This document shows, piece after piece, positions 55,781 to 64,000 of a DNA stretch of 64,000 nt. Below the pieces are notes generated by a model. That model was not told where the DNA came from. It saw only the letters and a program-made list of their open reading frames with translations, and made no database searches. Source of the DNA: Lentisphaerota bacterium (GTDB taxonomy: Bacteria; Verrucomicrobiota; Lentisphaeria; Victivallales; Victivallaceae); assembly GCA_015061625.1 (NCBI GenBank), contig SUWG01000001.1, positions 174,220 to 238,219 of the forward strand, written 5' to 3'. The translations under genes and the position numbers were made by a program. How positions within the stretch are numbered: the first letter of the stretch is position 1; every line of letters begins with the position of its first letter.

Positions 55781-57835
55781 ATGGATATTTCAGTAAAAAG
55801 TCTGGCTAAAAAATATGGCGTTTCCGCCAGAGATATCATCCGCGAACTCAACGATCAGGGGTTCGATGATATCGCTGACGTGAATGATATCATTCCGGAA
55901 GATTCGATCGAATTGGTCGAATCCTACTTCAATGACCTTTACGATACCGAGGAGATCGCCGCTCCCAAAAGCAAACGCGGCGGCAACAGCAAAAATCAGC
56001 GCAGTAAAGGGCAGGAAAAAAATATGCCCAAAAATAACGATTCCCGCCGCCAGAGCAGTTCGTCGGAAACCCCCGACAGCATCACTCTGCCCTCGCCGGT
56101 GATCGTTAAAGATCTGGCCGAAGCCCTCGGCAAACGCCCCAATGAGATCATTACCGAATTGATCAAACTCGGCGAATTGGCCGGTATCAATCAGGCTGTC
56201 AGCGATGCCAATGCCAAAAAAATCTGCTCGGCAATGGGCGTGGAACTGACTTTCGGTGCCGCCCCCAAAGCGGCGGCCAAAGCCGCTCCGGTGAAAAAAG
56301 TCCAGCCGGTCGATCCGGCAATGCTCAAGGAACGCCCCCCGGTGGTGACCTTTATGGGTCACGTCGATCACGGCAAAACCTCGTTGCAGGATAAGGTGCG
56401 CCACACCAACGTCACCGCCGGTGAAGCCGGTGCCATTACCCAGCATATCGGCGCATCATCAGTAAAATTCAACGGCAAGGATATCACCTTTATCGACACT
56501 CCGGGACACGCTGCCTTTTCCAAAATGCGCGCCCGCGGTGCCGACTGCACGGATATCGTGGTGCTGGTGGTTTCCGCCGCAGAAGGTTTCAAACCGCAAA
56601 CCGTCGAAGCGATGAATCATGCTCTGGGCGCCAAAGTCCCCATCATCGTGGCGATCAATAAGATCGATCTGCCGGAAGCCGATCCGGATAAGATCCTGCT
56701 CCATATGCAGCAGAACGGCCTGACCAGTGAGGACTGGGGCGGCGATGTCGGCACGGTGCGGGTTTCCGCCAAGACCGGTGAAGGTATCCCCGATCTTCTG
56801 GAGCGTATTCTGCTGGAAGCGCAGATGCTCGAACTCAAAGCCAACCCCAAAGGCACTGCCGACGGCGTGGTGCTGGAAGCGCAGTTGGAACAGGGCTTCG
56901 GCCCCACCGCCCATGTGCTTATTCAGGATGGCACACTCAAAGTCGGTGATATCGCTCTCTGCGGCGAACACTACGGCCGCATCCGCACTTTGATCAACGA
57001 CAAGGGCGAAAGAGTCAAATCGGTGCCGCCGGGTTTCCCGGTGAAGATCGTCGGACTTTCCGGTATTCCGGAAGCCGGTGACCACCTGGAGATCTGTTCA
57101 TCCGACAAAGAGGCCCGTCAGATCGCCGCCGAAAGACTGGCGGTCAAACGGCAGGAAACTCTGGCCAGCAGTGCGATAAGTTCCGCCGAAGACCTTTTCA
57201 GCAAACTTAATAAGGACGAAGTCAATTCGCTCAATATCATCATCAAATCCGACGTGCGCGGTTCCGGTGAGGCCATTGCACAGTCGCTGGAGCAGCTTCC
57301 CAACGAAAAGATCAAGGCTTCCGTGGTTGCCAACGGGGTCGGCCCCATCAGCGAAAGCGATATCGACCTTGCCGCCGCCACCAATTCGCTGGTGGTCGGT
57401 TTCCACGTCAGGGTCAATCCCGGTGTGAATGATCTGGCGAAAAAGCGGGGCGTGGAGATCCGCCTTTACAGCATCATCTATGAATTGCTGGAAGATATCA
57501 CCGACGCTCTGGCCGGTAAACTTGAGCCGGAACGCAAAGAGAAGATCACCGGAGAGGCCAGAATCCTCCAGATCTTTGAATTGAGCAAAGGGCCGAAAAT
57601 CTGCGGTTGCCGGGTCAATTCCGGCAGTGTCAGGGTCGGTTCCAAAGCGCGGGTCTGGCGCAACCGGGAACTCATCTACAACGGCGAAGTCGTCAGTCTG
57701 CGCCACTTCAAAGATGATGTCCGGGAGGTCAAAGCCGGTCTGGAATGCGGTATCCGCCTGGATAACTTTGCCGACTTTATCGAAAATGATGAGATCGAAT
57801 TGTACGAAATCGAATACAGGAAAGCAACTTTGTAA
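55781..57835 (+). CDS. infB: Translation initiation factor IF-2
   Basis: 684 residues. N-terminal domain [20 protein letters not shown], a charged linker (~60-110), then [21 protein letters not shown] domain: G1 [13 protein letters not shown]3 DTPGHAAF, G4 NKIDLPEAD. Domains II-IV follow ([24 protein letters not shown]-like [40 protein letters not shown]). It delivers initiator tRNA to the 30S subunit. It begins 21 bp after nusA and ends one base before the rbfA ATG. Confidence 0.97.
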   Translation: MDISVKSLAKKYGVSARDIIRELNDQGFDDIADVNDIIPEDSIELVESYFNDLYDTEEIAAPKSKRGGNSKNQRSKGQEKNMPKNNDSRRQSSSSETPDSITLPSPVIVKDLAEALGKRPNEIITELIKLGELAGINQAVSDANAKKICSAMGVELTFGAAPKAAAKAAPVKKVQPVDPAMLKERPPVVTFMGHVDHGKTSLQDKVRHTNVTAGEAGAITQHIGASSVKFNGKDITFIDTPGHAAFSKMRARGADCTDIVVLVVSAAEGFKPQTVEAMNHALGAKVPIIVAINKIDLPEADPDKILLHMQQNGLTSEDWGGDVGTVRVSAKTGEGIPDLLERILLEAQMLELKANPKGTADGVVLEAQLEQGFGPTAHVLIQDGTLKVGDIALCGEHYGRIRTLINDKGERVKSVPPGFPVKIVGLSGIPEAGDHLEICSSDKEARQIAAERLAVKRQETLASSAISSAEDLFSKLNKDEVNSLNIIIKSDVRGSGEAIAQSLEQLPNEKIKASVVANGVGPISESDIDLAAATNSLVVGFHVRVNPGVNDLAKKRGVEIRLYSIIYELLEDITDALAGKLEPERKEKITGEARILQIFELSKGPKICGCRVNSGSVRVGSKARVWRNRELIYNGEVVSLRHFKDDVREVKAGLECGIRLDNFADFIENDEIELYEIEYRKATL

Positions 57836-58186
57836 ATGGCAGAAAAAGTAGACCGGTTGACCAGAGTCAACGAATTGATCAAACGGGAATTGGCCAACTA
57901 TCTGGAAAAATTCCCCGTCGAAGCGGCCGAAAATATGCTGGTATCCATTACGGAAGTGAATACCAGCGTGGATCTGCGCAACGCCACGGTGTCGATCAGC
58001 ATTTTCGGCGGCAAAAACAGCAACCGGGCGGAAGTTTTCAAAGAGTTGAATTCCAAACGGAGCGATATGCAGAGAGTTCTGGCGCGCACGCTGGCATTCA
58101 AACACACCCCGGTATTGGCCTTTAAACCTGACCGCCGTCTGGAAATGGGCGACCGGGTGCTGGCTTTGCTGAATGATCCGGAGTAA
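57836..58186 (+). CDS. rbfA: 30S ribosome-binding factor RbfA
   Basis: 116 residues. KH-type fold: RLTRVNELIKRELANYLEKF at the N-terminus, DLRNATVSISIFGGKN in the middle and LAFKHTPVLAFKPDRRLEMG at the end (the family 'r..P.l.F..D'). Assists late 16S maturation. The start codon directly follows the infB stop. Confidence 0.94.
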   Translation: MAEKVDRLTRVNELIKRELANYLEKFPVEAAENMLVSITEVNTSVDLRNATVSISIFGGKNSNRAEVFKELNSKRSDMQRVLARTLAFKHTPVLAFKPDRRLEMGDRVLALLNDPE

Positions 58187-58192
58187 GAAATA

Positions 58193-59197
58193 ATGAGCAA
58201 CACCCACGCCTGTTCTGCGATCGCCGCCAGACTGATGATGGCCGGAAAAGTTCTGCTGCTGACCCATCAGCGGCCGGATGGCGATGCGCTGGGCAGTACT
58301 TTCGGTATGCGGGAATTTCTCCGGGGCAACGGCATTGCCGCTGATGTATTGATCCCCGGCGCACTGCCCCGCCGTTACGAGGAACTTTGCAAAGATCATT
58401 TGAACCGGGTCTTTCCGGCGGAATTAGCTTCGTATGACCTTTTCTGTGCGCTGGATTGCGCCAATGCCGCCCGTCTGGGCAGCGGTGAAGAATTTTCCGC
58501 CGATGATCTGCGGGGGAAAAATTTTATCTGTATCGACCATCACGGCGGCAATACACTTGCAGCCGATGAATCGTGGATCGATGCCGGTTGCGGCAGTACC
58601 TGTCAGATGGTGATGGAGTTGATCAGTTTTCTCAATCAGCCCATCAATCCGGCGGGAGCGACCTATCTGCTTACCGGCATGATGACAGATACGGGCTGTT
58701 TCTGTTTTTCCAACACGTCGGGCAGCGTATTGCGGGCGGCGGCGTTGGCGGCGGATTACGGGGCGGATATCGAGAAGATCGCCAATCAGGTATTTTTCAA
58801 CAAGCCCTTGAAGCAGTTGAGATTTGAAGCCGATCTGGTGGAAAATGCCTTGAAAATCGAATGCAGCGGACAATTTGCCTATGCCTGTATCACCGATGAA
58901 TTGCTGGCGAAATATGATTTTGATCTGCGTGAGGATGAGGGTTTGATCGACATTCTGCGGTCGATCGAAGGAGTGACTGTGGCGATGCTGGCGCACCGCC
59001 GTCCGGATGGCTGGCGGATTTCGTTGCGCAGTAAGGATTCCGGATTTCCGGTGCGTCCGGTGGCGATGAAATTCGGCGGCGGCGGTCACGATCTGGCGGC
59101 GGGATGCACCATCGACCTGCCGGATTTTGCCGACGTGGAAGCGGCGATCCTGCCGGAAATACAAAAACTTCTTACCATCGGAGCCCTGGAAAAATAA
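58193..59197 (+). CDS. DHH-family phosphoesterase, NrnA/RecJ-like
   Basis: 334 residues. DHH motifs: LLLTHQRPDGDALGSTFGM, DLFCALDCANAARLGSGEEF and FICIDHHGGNTLA (D-H-H). C-terminal DHHA1 domain with MKFGGGGHDLAAGC. Likely degrades short oligonucleotides (nanoRNA) or pAp. It takes the place that nrnA-type genes often occupy after rbfA. Nearly adjacent to rbfA (6 bp) and to nfo (ATG directly after the stop). Confidence 0.9.
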   Translation: MSNTHACSAIAARLMMAGKVLLLTHQRPDGDALGSTFGMREFLRGNGIAADVLIPGALPRRYEELCKDHLNRVFPAELASYDLFCALDCANAARLGSGEEFSADDLRGKNFICIDHHGGNTLAADESWIDAGCGSTCQMVMELISFLNQPINPAGATYLLTGMMTDTGCFCFSNTSGSVLRAAALAADYGADIEKIANQVFFNKPLKQLRFEADLVENALKIECSGQFAYACITDELLAKYDFDLREDEGLIDILRSIEGVTVAMLAHRRPDGWRISLRSKDSGFPVRPVAMKFGGGGHDLAAGCTIDLPDFADVEAAILPEIQKLLTIGALEK

Positions 59198-60037
59198 ATG
59201 AAATTTATCGGTCCGCACGTTTCCATTTCCGGCGGCGTGGAAAACGCCCCAGTCAATGCCGCCAAATTGAATGCTTCCGGCTTTGCCATGTTCACCAAGA
59301 ATCAACGGCAGTGGAGCGCACCGCCGATCTCCGCTGAATCCGCAGAAAAATTCAAAGCCAACTGCCGTCAGCATGGTTACACCCCCGATATGATCCTGCC
59401 CCATGACAGTTATCTGATCAATTTGGGGCAGCCCGATCCGGTCAAACGTGCCAATGCCGTCAAAGCCTTTATTGACGAATTGGAGCGTTGCCGCACTCTG
59501 GGCTTGACCATGCTCAATTTCCACCCCGGCAGTCATTTGAAACTGGTTTCTGAAAGTGAAGGGTGTGAACTTATCGCCCGGAGCGTCCGCACCGCCCTTA
59601 ATGAAGTGCCCGATGTGTGCGCTGTTTTTGAAAATACCGCCGGTCAGGGCAGTAATCTCGGCTATAAGTTTGAACAACTTGCCGCCATGATCGAAATGGT
59701 CGGCATCCCTGAACGCACCGGGGTATGCATCGACACCTGTCACGCTTTCGCCGCCGGATATGATTTATCCACTGCAGAAAGTTTCGACAAGTGTTTTGAG
59801 GAATTTGACCGCCTGATCGGCATGAAGTTCCTGCGCGGGATGCATCTGAATGATTCCAAAGGAGTGCTTGCCGGTCATCTCGACCGCCACGCCCCGCTCG
59901 GTCAGGGAACTCTGGGCATGGCGGTCTTTGAAAAAATCGCTCAAGACAAACGGTTTGAGAATATTCCACTCATTCTCGAAACTCCGGATGAGTCACTCTG
60001 GGCAGCTGAAATCAGCACGTTGCGGAATTTGAACTGA
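59198..60037 (+). CDS. nfo: Endonuclease IV (AP endonuclease)
   Basis: 279 residues, full family length. TIM-barrel metal ligands are in the expected motifs: GPHVSISGGVENAP, NFHPGSHL, VFENTAGQGSNLGYKFEQL, GVCIDTCHAFAAGYD, HLNDSKGVLAGHLDRHAPLG and ILETPDE. Cuts 5' of abasic sites in base-excision repair. Last gene of the nusA run; convergent with clpB, 21 bp between. Confidence 0.96.
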   Translation: MKFIGPHVSISGGVENAPVNAAKLNASGFAMFTKNQRQWSAPPISAESAEKFKANCRQHGYTPDMILPHDSYLINLGQPDPVKRANAVKAFIDELERCRTLGLTMLNFHPGSHLKLVSESEGCELIARSVRTALNEVPDVCAVFENTAGQGSNLGYKFEQLAAMIEMVGIPERTGVCIDTCHAFAAGYDLSTAESFDKCFEEFDRLIGMKFLRGMHLNDSKGVLAGHLDRHAPLGQGTLGMAVFEKIAQDKRFENIPLILETPDESLWAAEISTLRNLN

Positions 60038-60058
60038 ATAGTTCCCTCTTCCGGCAGG

Positions 60059-62650
60059 TCACTGCTGAAGTGTTGTCCTGAATTCCAGTGCCTCACCGCC
60101 TGCGACCGCTTCGACTTTCATACCGGAAGCGATCTCTCCGGCAATGATTTTGCGGGATAAGGGCGTTTCCAGCAGCCGGATGACCGCCCGTTTGAGCGGC
60201 CGTGCGCCGAAATCCGGATCATATCCCGCCGAGGCGATAAAGTCGCACGCTTCATCACTCACGCTCAAATCGATGCCGTTTTCCTGCAATCTGGCACTTA
60301 ATTTACCGATCTGGATTTTGGCGATCCGGCGCAATTCCTCACGGGTGAGCGAATGGAATATGAGTGTTTCATCGATCCGGTTGAGGAATTCCGGCCGGAA
60401 GTAACGGCGCAATTCCAGATTGAGCAGATCTTTGAGTTTCTCCTCATCTTTGCCGCCGCTTTCCAGGATCATGCTGCTGCCCAGATTGCTGGTCATGATG
60501 ATAATGGTGTTTTTGAAGTTCACCGTTCTGCCCTGTGAATCCGTCACCCGGCCGTCTTCCAATATCTGCAACAGGATATTGAAAACATCCGCATGGGCCT
60601 TTTCGATCTCATCAAACAGCACCACCGCATAAGGACGGCGGCGGACGGCTTCAGTAAGTTGACCGCCTTCCTCGTATCCCACATATCCCGGAGGCGCACC
60701 GATGAGCCGGGAAACGCTGAATTTTTCCATATATTCAGACATATCGATCCGGATCATGGCTCTTTCATCATCGAATAACTGTTTGGCCAGAGTTCTGGCC
60801 AACTCCGTTTTACCCACCCCGGTAGGGCCGAGGAAAATGAAACTGGCTATCGGCCGATCCGGATCGTGCAGTCCGGCTCTCGCCCGCAAGACCGCATCGC
60901 TGACCGCATTTACGGCCTCATTCTGACCGATCACGCTGCGATGCAGGGATTCTGCCAGAGTGAGCAGTTTTTCCTTTTCACTCTGAACCAGTTTCGTTAC
61001 CGGGATATGCGTCCAACGGCTGATGATACGGGCGATATCCTCCTCATCGACTTCCTCTTTGAGCATTCTTTCGCCATGACTTTTCTGCATTGCCGCTTCG
61101 GCGGCGGCGAGGTCGCTTTCCAGCCGGGGGATGACTCCGTGGCGCAATTCGGCGGCTTTTTCCAGATCGTAGGAGCGTTCGGCTTTTTCCAGTTGACCTT
61201 TGGCCAGATCGAGTGCTTCCCGGCAGTCACGCAACTTGCCGATAGCCTGTTTTTCACTATCGTAACGGGCCTGAAGGGCCTTGCCCGCTTCCCGCAATTC
61301 GGCGGCTTCCTTTTCCAACGCCTCTTTGCGGCGGATACCGGCGGCATCTTTTTCGTTGCGCAAACTGGTCAATTCGATCTCCAGCTGCATAAGTTTGCGG
61401 CGGTTTTCATCCAACTCCAGCGGACTGCTTTCGATCCCGGTGCGCAAGGCGGCGGCGGCTTCATCGACCAGATCGATCGCCTTATCCGGCAGAAACCGCT
61501 CGGAAATGTACTTATCCGACAACACTGCCGCCGCCACCAATGCACTGTCTTTGATGCGGATGCCGTGGTGCAATTCGTAACGTTCTTTCAGACCGCGCAA
61601 GATGGAAATGGTATCTTCCACGCTGGGCGGTTCGACCAGCACCGACTGGAATCTGCGCTCCAAAGCGGCATCTTTTTCAATATATTTGCGGTATTCATCC
61701 AGCGTGGTCGCCCCGATGCAGTGCAATTCGCCGCGGGCGAGCATGGGTTTGAGCAGATTTCCGGCATCCATGGAACCATCCCCGCCGCCGGCTCCGACCA
61801 CGGTATGCAGTTCATCGATGAAAAGAATTATTCTGCCCTCACCGGCGGTGACTTCTTTGAGAACGGCTTTGAGTCTTTCCTCAAATTCGCCCCGGAATTT
61901 CGCCCCGGCGATCAATGCCCCCATATCCAGTGCGGCAATGGTGCGGTCTTTCAGACTTTCCGGCACGTCGCCGGAAACCACCCGGCGCGCCAGCCCTTCG
62001 ACGATGGCAGTTTTGCCCACCCCCGGTTCACCGATCAGCACCGGATTGTTTTTGGTACGCCGGGAAAGGATCTGGATGACCCGGCGGATCTCCTCATCCC
62101 GGCCGATGACCGGATCAAGTTTATCCATCCGCGCCATCTGGGTAAGGTCACGGGAATATTTTTTCAAGGCTTCAAAGGTCGCTTCGGGTTCCGGGGAAGT
62201 GACCCGCTGATTGCCGCGCAAAGTCTGCAAAGTCTGCAGAATTTTTTCCGCATCCAAACCGGCATTGGCCAACAGTTTGGCCGCCTGACCGCCATCAGTG
62301 GCCAACGCCAGAAAGAGGTGTTCCACGCTGACATATTCATCACCCATCTCTCCGGCCTTTTTCATGGCGGTATTGAGCAGAGAAGTGAATGCTTTTGATA
62401 ATTTCACTTCCTGATCGCTCTGCCCCTCAACGCGCGGCAAAGAGGCCAAAGCGGTGGAGATCCGGCCATTGAAAAGTTCCGGATCGATGTGGTGCTGGGA
62501 AAAAATGGAATTGACCAGATTTTCCTTATCCTCAAGCAAAGCGGCCAAAAGATGCAAAGGGGATAACTCCAGGTGATTGGCACTTTCAGCGAGCGATTTG
62601 GCGTTGAAAAGTGCTTCGCGGCTTTTAGTAGTGAATTTTTCGATGTTCAT
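60059..62650 (-). CDS. clpB: ATP-dependent disaggregase ClpB
   Basis: 863 residues. Clp N-domain repeats ([35 protein letters not shown]), first AAA+ module (Walker [14 protein letters not shown]; Walker [16 protein letters not shown]), the ~100-residue ClpB middle coiled coil ([20 protein letters not shown] ... [16 protein letters not shown]), and second AAA+ module ([29 protein letters not shown]). No ClpP-loop, so it is a disaggregase working with DnaK. The upstream region has no CIRCE element; AAAGGAG precedes the ATG. Confidence 0.97.
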   Translation of the reverse strand: MNIEKFTTKSREALFNAKSLAESANHLELSPLHLLAALLEDKENLVNSIFSQHHIDPELFNGRISTALASLPRVEGQSDQEVKLSKAFTSLLNTAMKKAGEMGDEYVSVEHLFLALATDGGQAAKLLANAGLDAEKILQTLQTLRGNQRVTSPEPEATFEALKKYSRDLTQMARMDKLDPVIGRDEEIRRVIQILSRRTKNNPVLIGEPGVGKTAIVEGLARRVVSGDVPESLKDRTIAALDMGALIAGAKFRGEFEERLKAVLKEVTAGEGRIILFIDELHTVVGAGGGDGSMDAGNLLKPMLARGELHCIGATTLDEYRKYIEKDAALERRFQSVLVEPPSVEDTISILRGLKERYELHHGIRIKDSALVAAAVLSDKYISERFLPDKAIDLVDEAAAALRTGIESSPLELDENRRKLMQLEIELTSLRNEKDAAGIRRKEALEKEAAELREAGKALQARYDSEKQAIGKLRDCREALDLAKGQLEKAERSYDLEKAAELRHGVIPRLESDLAAAEAAMQKSHGERMLKEEVDEEDIARIISRWTHIPVTKLVQSEKEKLLTLAESLHRSVIGQNEAVNAVSDAVLRARAGLHDPDRPIASFIFLGPTGVGKTELARTLAKQLFDDERAMIRIDMSEYMEKFSVSRLIGAPPGYVGYEEGGQLTEAVRRRPYAVVLFDEIEKAHADVFNILLQILEDGRVTDSQGRTVNFKNTIIIMTSNLGSSMILESGGKDEEKLKDLLNLELRRYFRPEFLNRIDETLIFHSLTREELRRIAKIQIGKLSARLQENGIDLSVSDEACDFIASAGYDPDFGARPLKRAVIRLLETPLSRKIIAGEIASGMKVEAVAGGEALEFRTTLQQ

Positions 62651-62846
62651 ATTTTTTTTCTCCTTTCATAATATCAGTATATCAGTAAGAAATCTAACCA
62701 GCACCGGTTGCAAACAGGCCTTTCTCTCCGTCATTGTCCGCCGGAAGGTCTGTACTGTATTCATAACCGGACGGGCGTTGCTTTCCATATTTCCATTTAT
62801 AATACAAGCAATTTCTGTGCCGACTGTAATTTTCAGCACAGAAAAC

Positions 62847-62875
62847 TTGAAAAAGATGGTGTGTCAGTGTATATT
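62847..62875 (+). promoter_or_regulatory. Promoter of the TrmH-family gene
   Basis: TTGAAA, 17 bp, TATATT. The -10 lies in the left arm of a long inverted repeat. Confidence 0.7.
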
Positions 62876-62904
62876 TATGACCCGGCAGCGTGTCATAAAT
62901 ACAC
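62867..62904. promoter_or_regulatory. Inverted repeat over the -10 and start site of the TrmH-family gene
   Basis: Left arm GTGTATATTTATGAC (62867-62881) pairs with right arm GTCATAAATACAC (62892-62904), 13 bp with a 2-nt bulge and a 10-nt loop. As DNA it could be an operator; as RNA a 5' hairpin of the message. The rest of the 287-bp gap to clpB (62651-62846) shows only a short direct repeat TATCAGTATATCAGTA near 62674. Confidence 0.6.
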
Positions 62905-62937
62905 ACCTCGGCCGTTGAGGAGAAAGAAGTAAATATT

Positions 62938-63750
62938 ATGGAATTCATCACGATCACCAGCGCACAGAATCCGGCGGTGAAACATCTGGTAAAATTGCGT
63001 GACCGCCGTACCCGTGACAAAGAAAATCTGACCATTCTGGAAGGTTACCGCGAATTGACCCGTTCTCTGGAATACGGCATGGAGTTGATCGAGTGTTTCT
63101 TCTCCCCGGAACACTTCCTCGGCAGCAACGAATATCCGCTGTTGGAAAAAATCGCCGCTTCCGGAATAAAAGTGACCCGGCTCGCTCCGCATCTGCTGGA
63201 AAAAGTCACCTACCGCGACCGGCCGGAAGGTCTGCTGGCCGTGGCAAAAATGCGTTCTCACGGGCTGGAAAAACTGCCGGAATTCGATGCGCCGCTCTAT
63301 CTGGTCGCAGAAACCATCGAAAAACCGGGCAATCTGGGTTCCATGCTCCGCAGTGCCGATGCCGCCGGGGCCGATGCGCTGATCGTCTGTGAACGTAAAA
63401 CCGACCTCTACAATCCCAACGTCATCCGTGCCAGCACCGGAGCGATATTCTCCGTGCCGGTGGCGGTTTGCGATAATGAATCCGCCATGCGTTACCTCAA
63501 GGAACGCAATATCAGGATCCTCGCCGCCACGCCGCATACCGACTTCAAATATACCGATGTCGATCTCACACAGGGTGTTGCCATCGTCGTCGGTGCCGAA
63601 CAGACCGGATTGACCGATTTCTGGATGGATCAGGCCGATTTGAAAGTGAATATCCCCATGCTGGGCAAAATCGATTCACTCAATGTCGCTTCCGCGGCTA
63701 CGATCTTACTTTATGAAGCGGCAAGACAGAGAAATTTCAAAAAACGCTGA
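62938..63750 (+). CDS. TrmH/SpoU-family RNA 2'-O-methyltransferase
   Basis: 270 residues. An N-terminal substrate-binding domain (TSAQNPAVKHLVKLRDRRTR, LTILEGYRELTRSLE) is followed by the SPOUT knot. Motif 1 is AETIEKPGNLGSMLRSADAA (the N-x-G-x2-x-R pattern), motif 2 IVVGAEQTGLTDFW, motif 3 NIPMLGKIDSLNVASAATIL. Uses SAM to 2'-O-methylate a ribose in rRNA or tRNA; the target site is not predictable. The DAHP synthase start follows 17 bp downstream. Confidence 0.92.
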   Translation: MEFITITSAQNPAVKHLVKLRDRRTRDKENLTILEGYRELTRSLEYGMELIECFFSPEHFLGSNEYPLLEKIAASGIKVTRLAPHLLEKVTYRDRPEGLLAVAKMRSHGLEKLPEFDAPLYLVAETIEKPGNLGSMLRSADAAGADALIVCERKTDLYNPNVIRASTGAIFSVPVAVCDNESAMRYLKERNIRILAATPHTDFKYTDVDLTQGVAIVVGAEQTGLTDFWMDQADLKVNIPMLGKIDSLNVASAATILLYEAARQRNFKKR

Positions 63751-63767
63751 ATTTTCAGAGGTAAATC

Positions 63768-64000
63768 ATGATAGTCATATTAAAGGAAAATACTTCTGCT
63801 CAAGCCATGGAGCAGGTGGTCGGCAATTTCAAATCATTCGGTTTTGATGTCCATATTTCCCATGGAAGTACGCACACCATTCTGGGCTTGATCGGCGATA
63901 CGGGCAAACTGGATATCGACCAGATCAAAATGTTTGAGTGTGTCGATGATGTCAAGCGCATTCAGGAACCATTCAAAAACGCCAACCGTAAATTTCATCC
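63768..64000 (+). CDS. DAHP synthase (3-deoxy-7-phosphoheptulonate synthase), N-terminal part
   Basis: An open frame from the ATG at 63768 (CAGAGG upstream) runs off the window after 77 residues. MIVILKENTSAQAMEQVVGN, the GSTHTILGLIGDTGKLD segment and VKRIQEPFKNANRKFHP match the N-terminal regulatory (ACT-like/ferredoxin-like) domain of class I-beta DAHP synthases of the AroF/AroG-Thermotoga/Bacillus AroA type. First step of the shikimate pathway, which the aroB-tyrA-aroK fusion continues. The catalytic barrel is outside the window. Confidence 0.85.
   Translation, partial: MIVILKENTSAQAMEQVVGNFKSFGFDVHISHGSTHTILGLIGDTGKLDIDQIKMFECVDDVKRIQEPFKNANRKFH

Noticed and set aside
60866-62398. 510-codon open frame opposite clpB, and similar long frames opposite citrate synthase (5723-6907), rhamnosidase (23177-24649), RND pump (43681-44727), infB/DHH (57098-59743)
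   Set aside because: All are shadows of strong genes on the other strand; codon bias suppresses antisense stops. No ribosome-binding site or domain supports any of them.
62651-62937. CIRCE or sigma32-type heat-shock element upstream of clpB
   Set aside because: No TTAGCACTC-N9-GAGTGCTAA and no CTTGAA/CCCCAT pair; only a short TATCAGTA direct repeat is present.
1-64000. tRNA, rRNA, tmRNA or known riboswitch genes
   Set aside because: No T-loop GGTTCGAATCC-like signatures with matching acceptor stems and no recognisable riboswitch cores were found by eye; a covariance-model scan would be decisive.

Overview
The window looks like a chromosomal stretch of a Gram-negative bacterium of the PVC superphylum, most likely Lentisphaerota (Victivallales-like, gut type). 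The evidence is indirect. It carries outer-membrane and LPS genes (kdsD, LptE-like and BamD-like proteins, an O-antigen-ligase-like protein, TolQ/TolR/TonB-like genes, an RND pump). It also has a BspA-type leucine-rich-repeat protein, a GH78 rhamnosidase, H-x-DG-type lipoproteins, and intergenic hairpin arrays of a kind I associate with gut anaerobes. No rRNA or tRNA gene was recognised, so the taxonomy is inference.

Layout. 1-4.4 kb (minus): hisE-hisG-kdsD-BamD-like-LptE-like-TrkH/KtrB. 4.5-8.1 kb (plus): esterase, citrate synthase, RmuC. 8.1-15.9 kb (minus): DUF4143 ATPase, a 33-bp tandem repeat, then an operon of lipoprotein, nrdR, rlmI-like, purU, O-antigen-ligase-like and radical SAM genes. 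15.9-18.7 kb: a 190-bp tandem array followed by a TonB/TolR/TolQ operon. 18.7-31.3 kb (mostly plus): ROK kinase, FAD oxidoreductase, APH-like kinase, HAD protein, rhamnosidase, DnaQ-like exonuclease, SirB1-like protein, nadC, ruvA and priA. 31.3-31.9 kb: a structured repeat element and a hairpin array. 31.9-40.2 kb: BspA-like protein, icd, AAA+ ATPase, mreC, mreD and PBP2. 40.1-48.0 kb (minus): MATE exporter, RND pump and adaptor, rubrerythrin and a Fur/PerR-type regulator, with a small PPC-domain secreted protein on the plus strand. 48.2-51.5 kb: a Sel1-repeat protein and a fused aroB-tyrA-aroK gene. 51.6-54.3 kb: an AT-rich type II restriction-modification cassette with a controller gene and C-box. 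54.4-60.0 kb (plus): nusA-infB-rbfA-DHH phosphoesterase-nfo. 60-64 kb: clpB, a TrmH-family methyltransferase and the start of a DAHP synthase gene.

Three things stand out. (1) A dispersed ~120-bp imperfect-palindrome element occurs in three complete non-identical forms (one of them tandem) plus one truncated copy. Its arms show compensatory base changes while an internal GAGT/TCGA loop stays constant, suggesting a structured RNA or a small mobile hairpin element. (2) One reading frame fuses dehydroquinate synthase, prephenate dehydrogenase and shikimate kinase. (3) Regulation is unusually readable. Many genes have a sigma70-like promoter TTGnnn-17 bp-TATATT; the restriction cassette has a classical two-site C-box; the nusA leader has a terminator hairpin whose loop is complementary to an upstream leader segment; and the tolQ/ROK and trmH promoters are overlapped by long inverted repeats.
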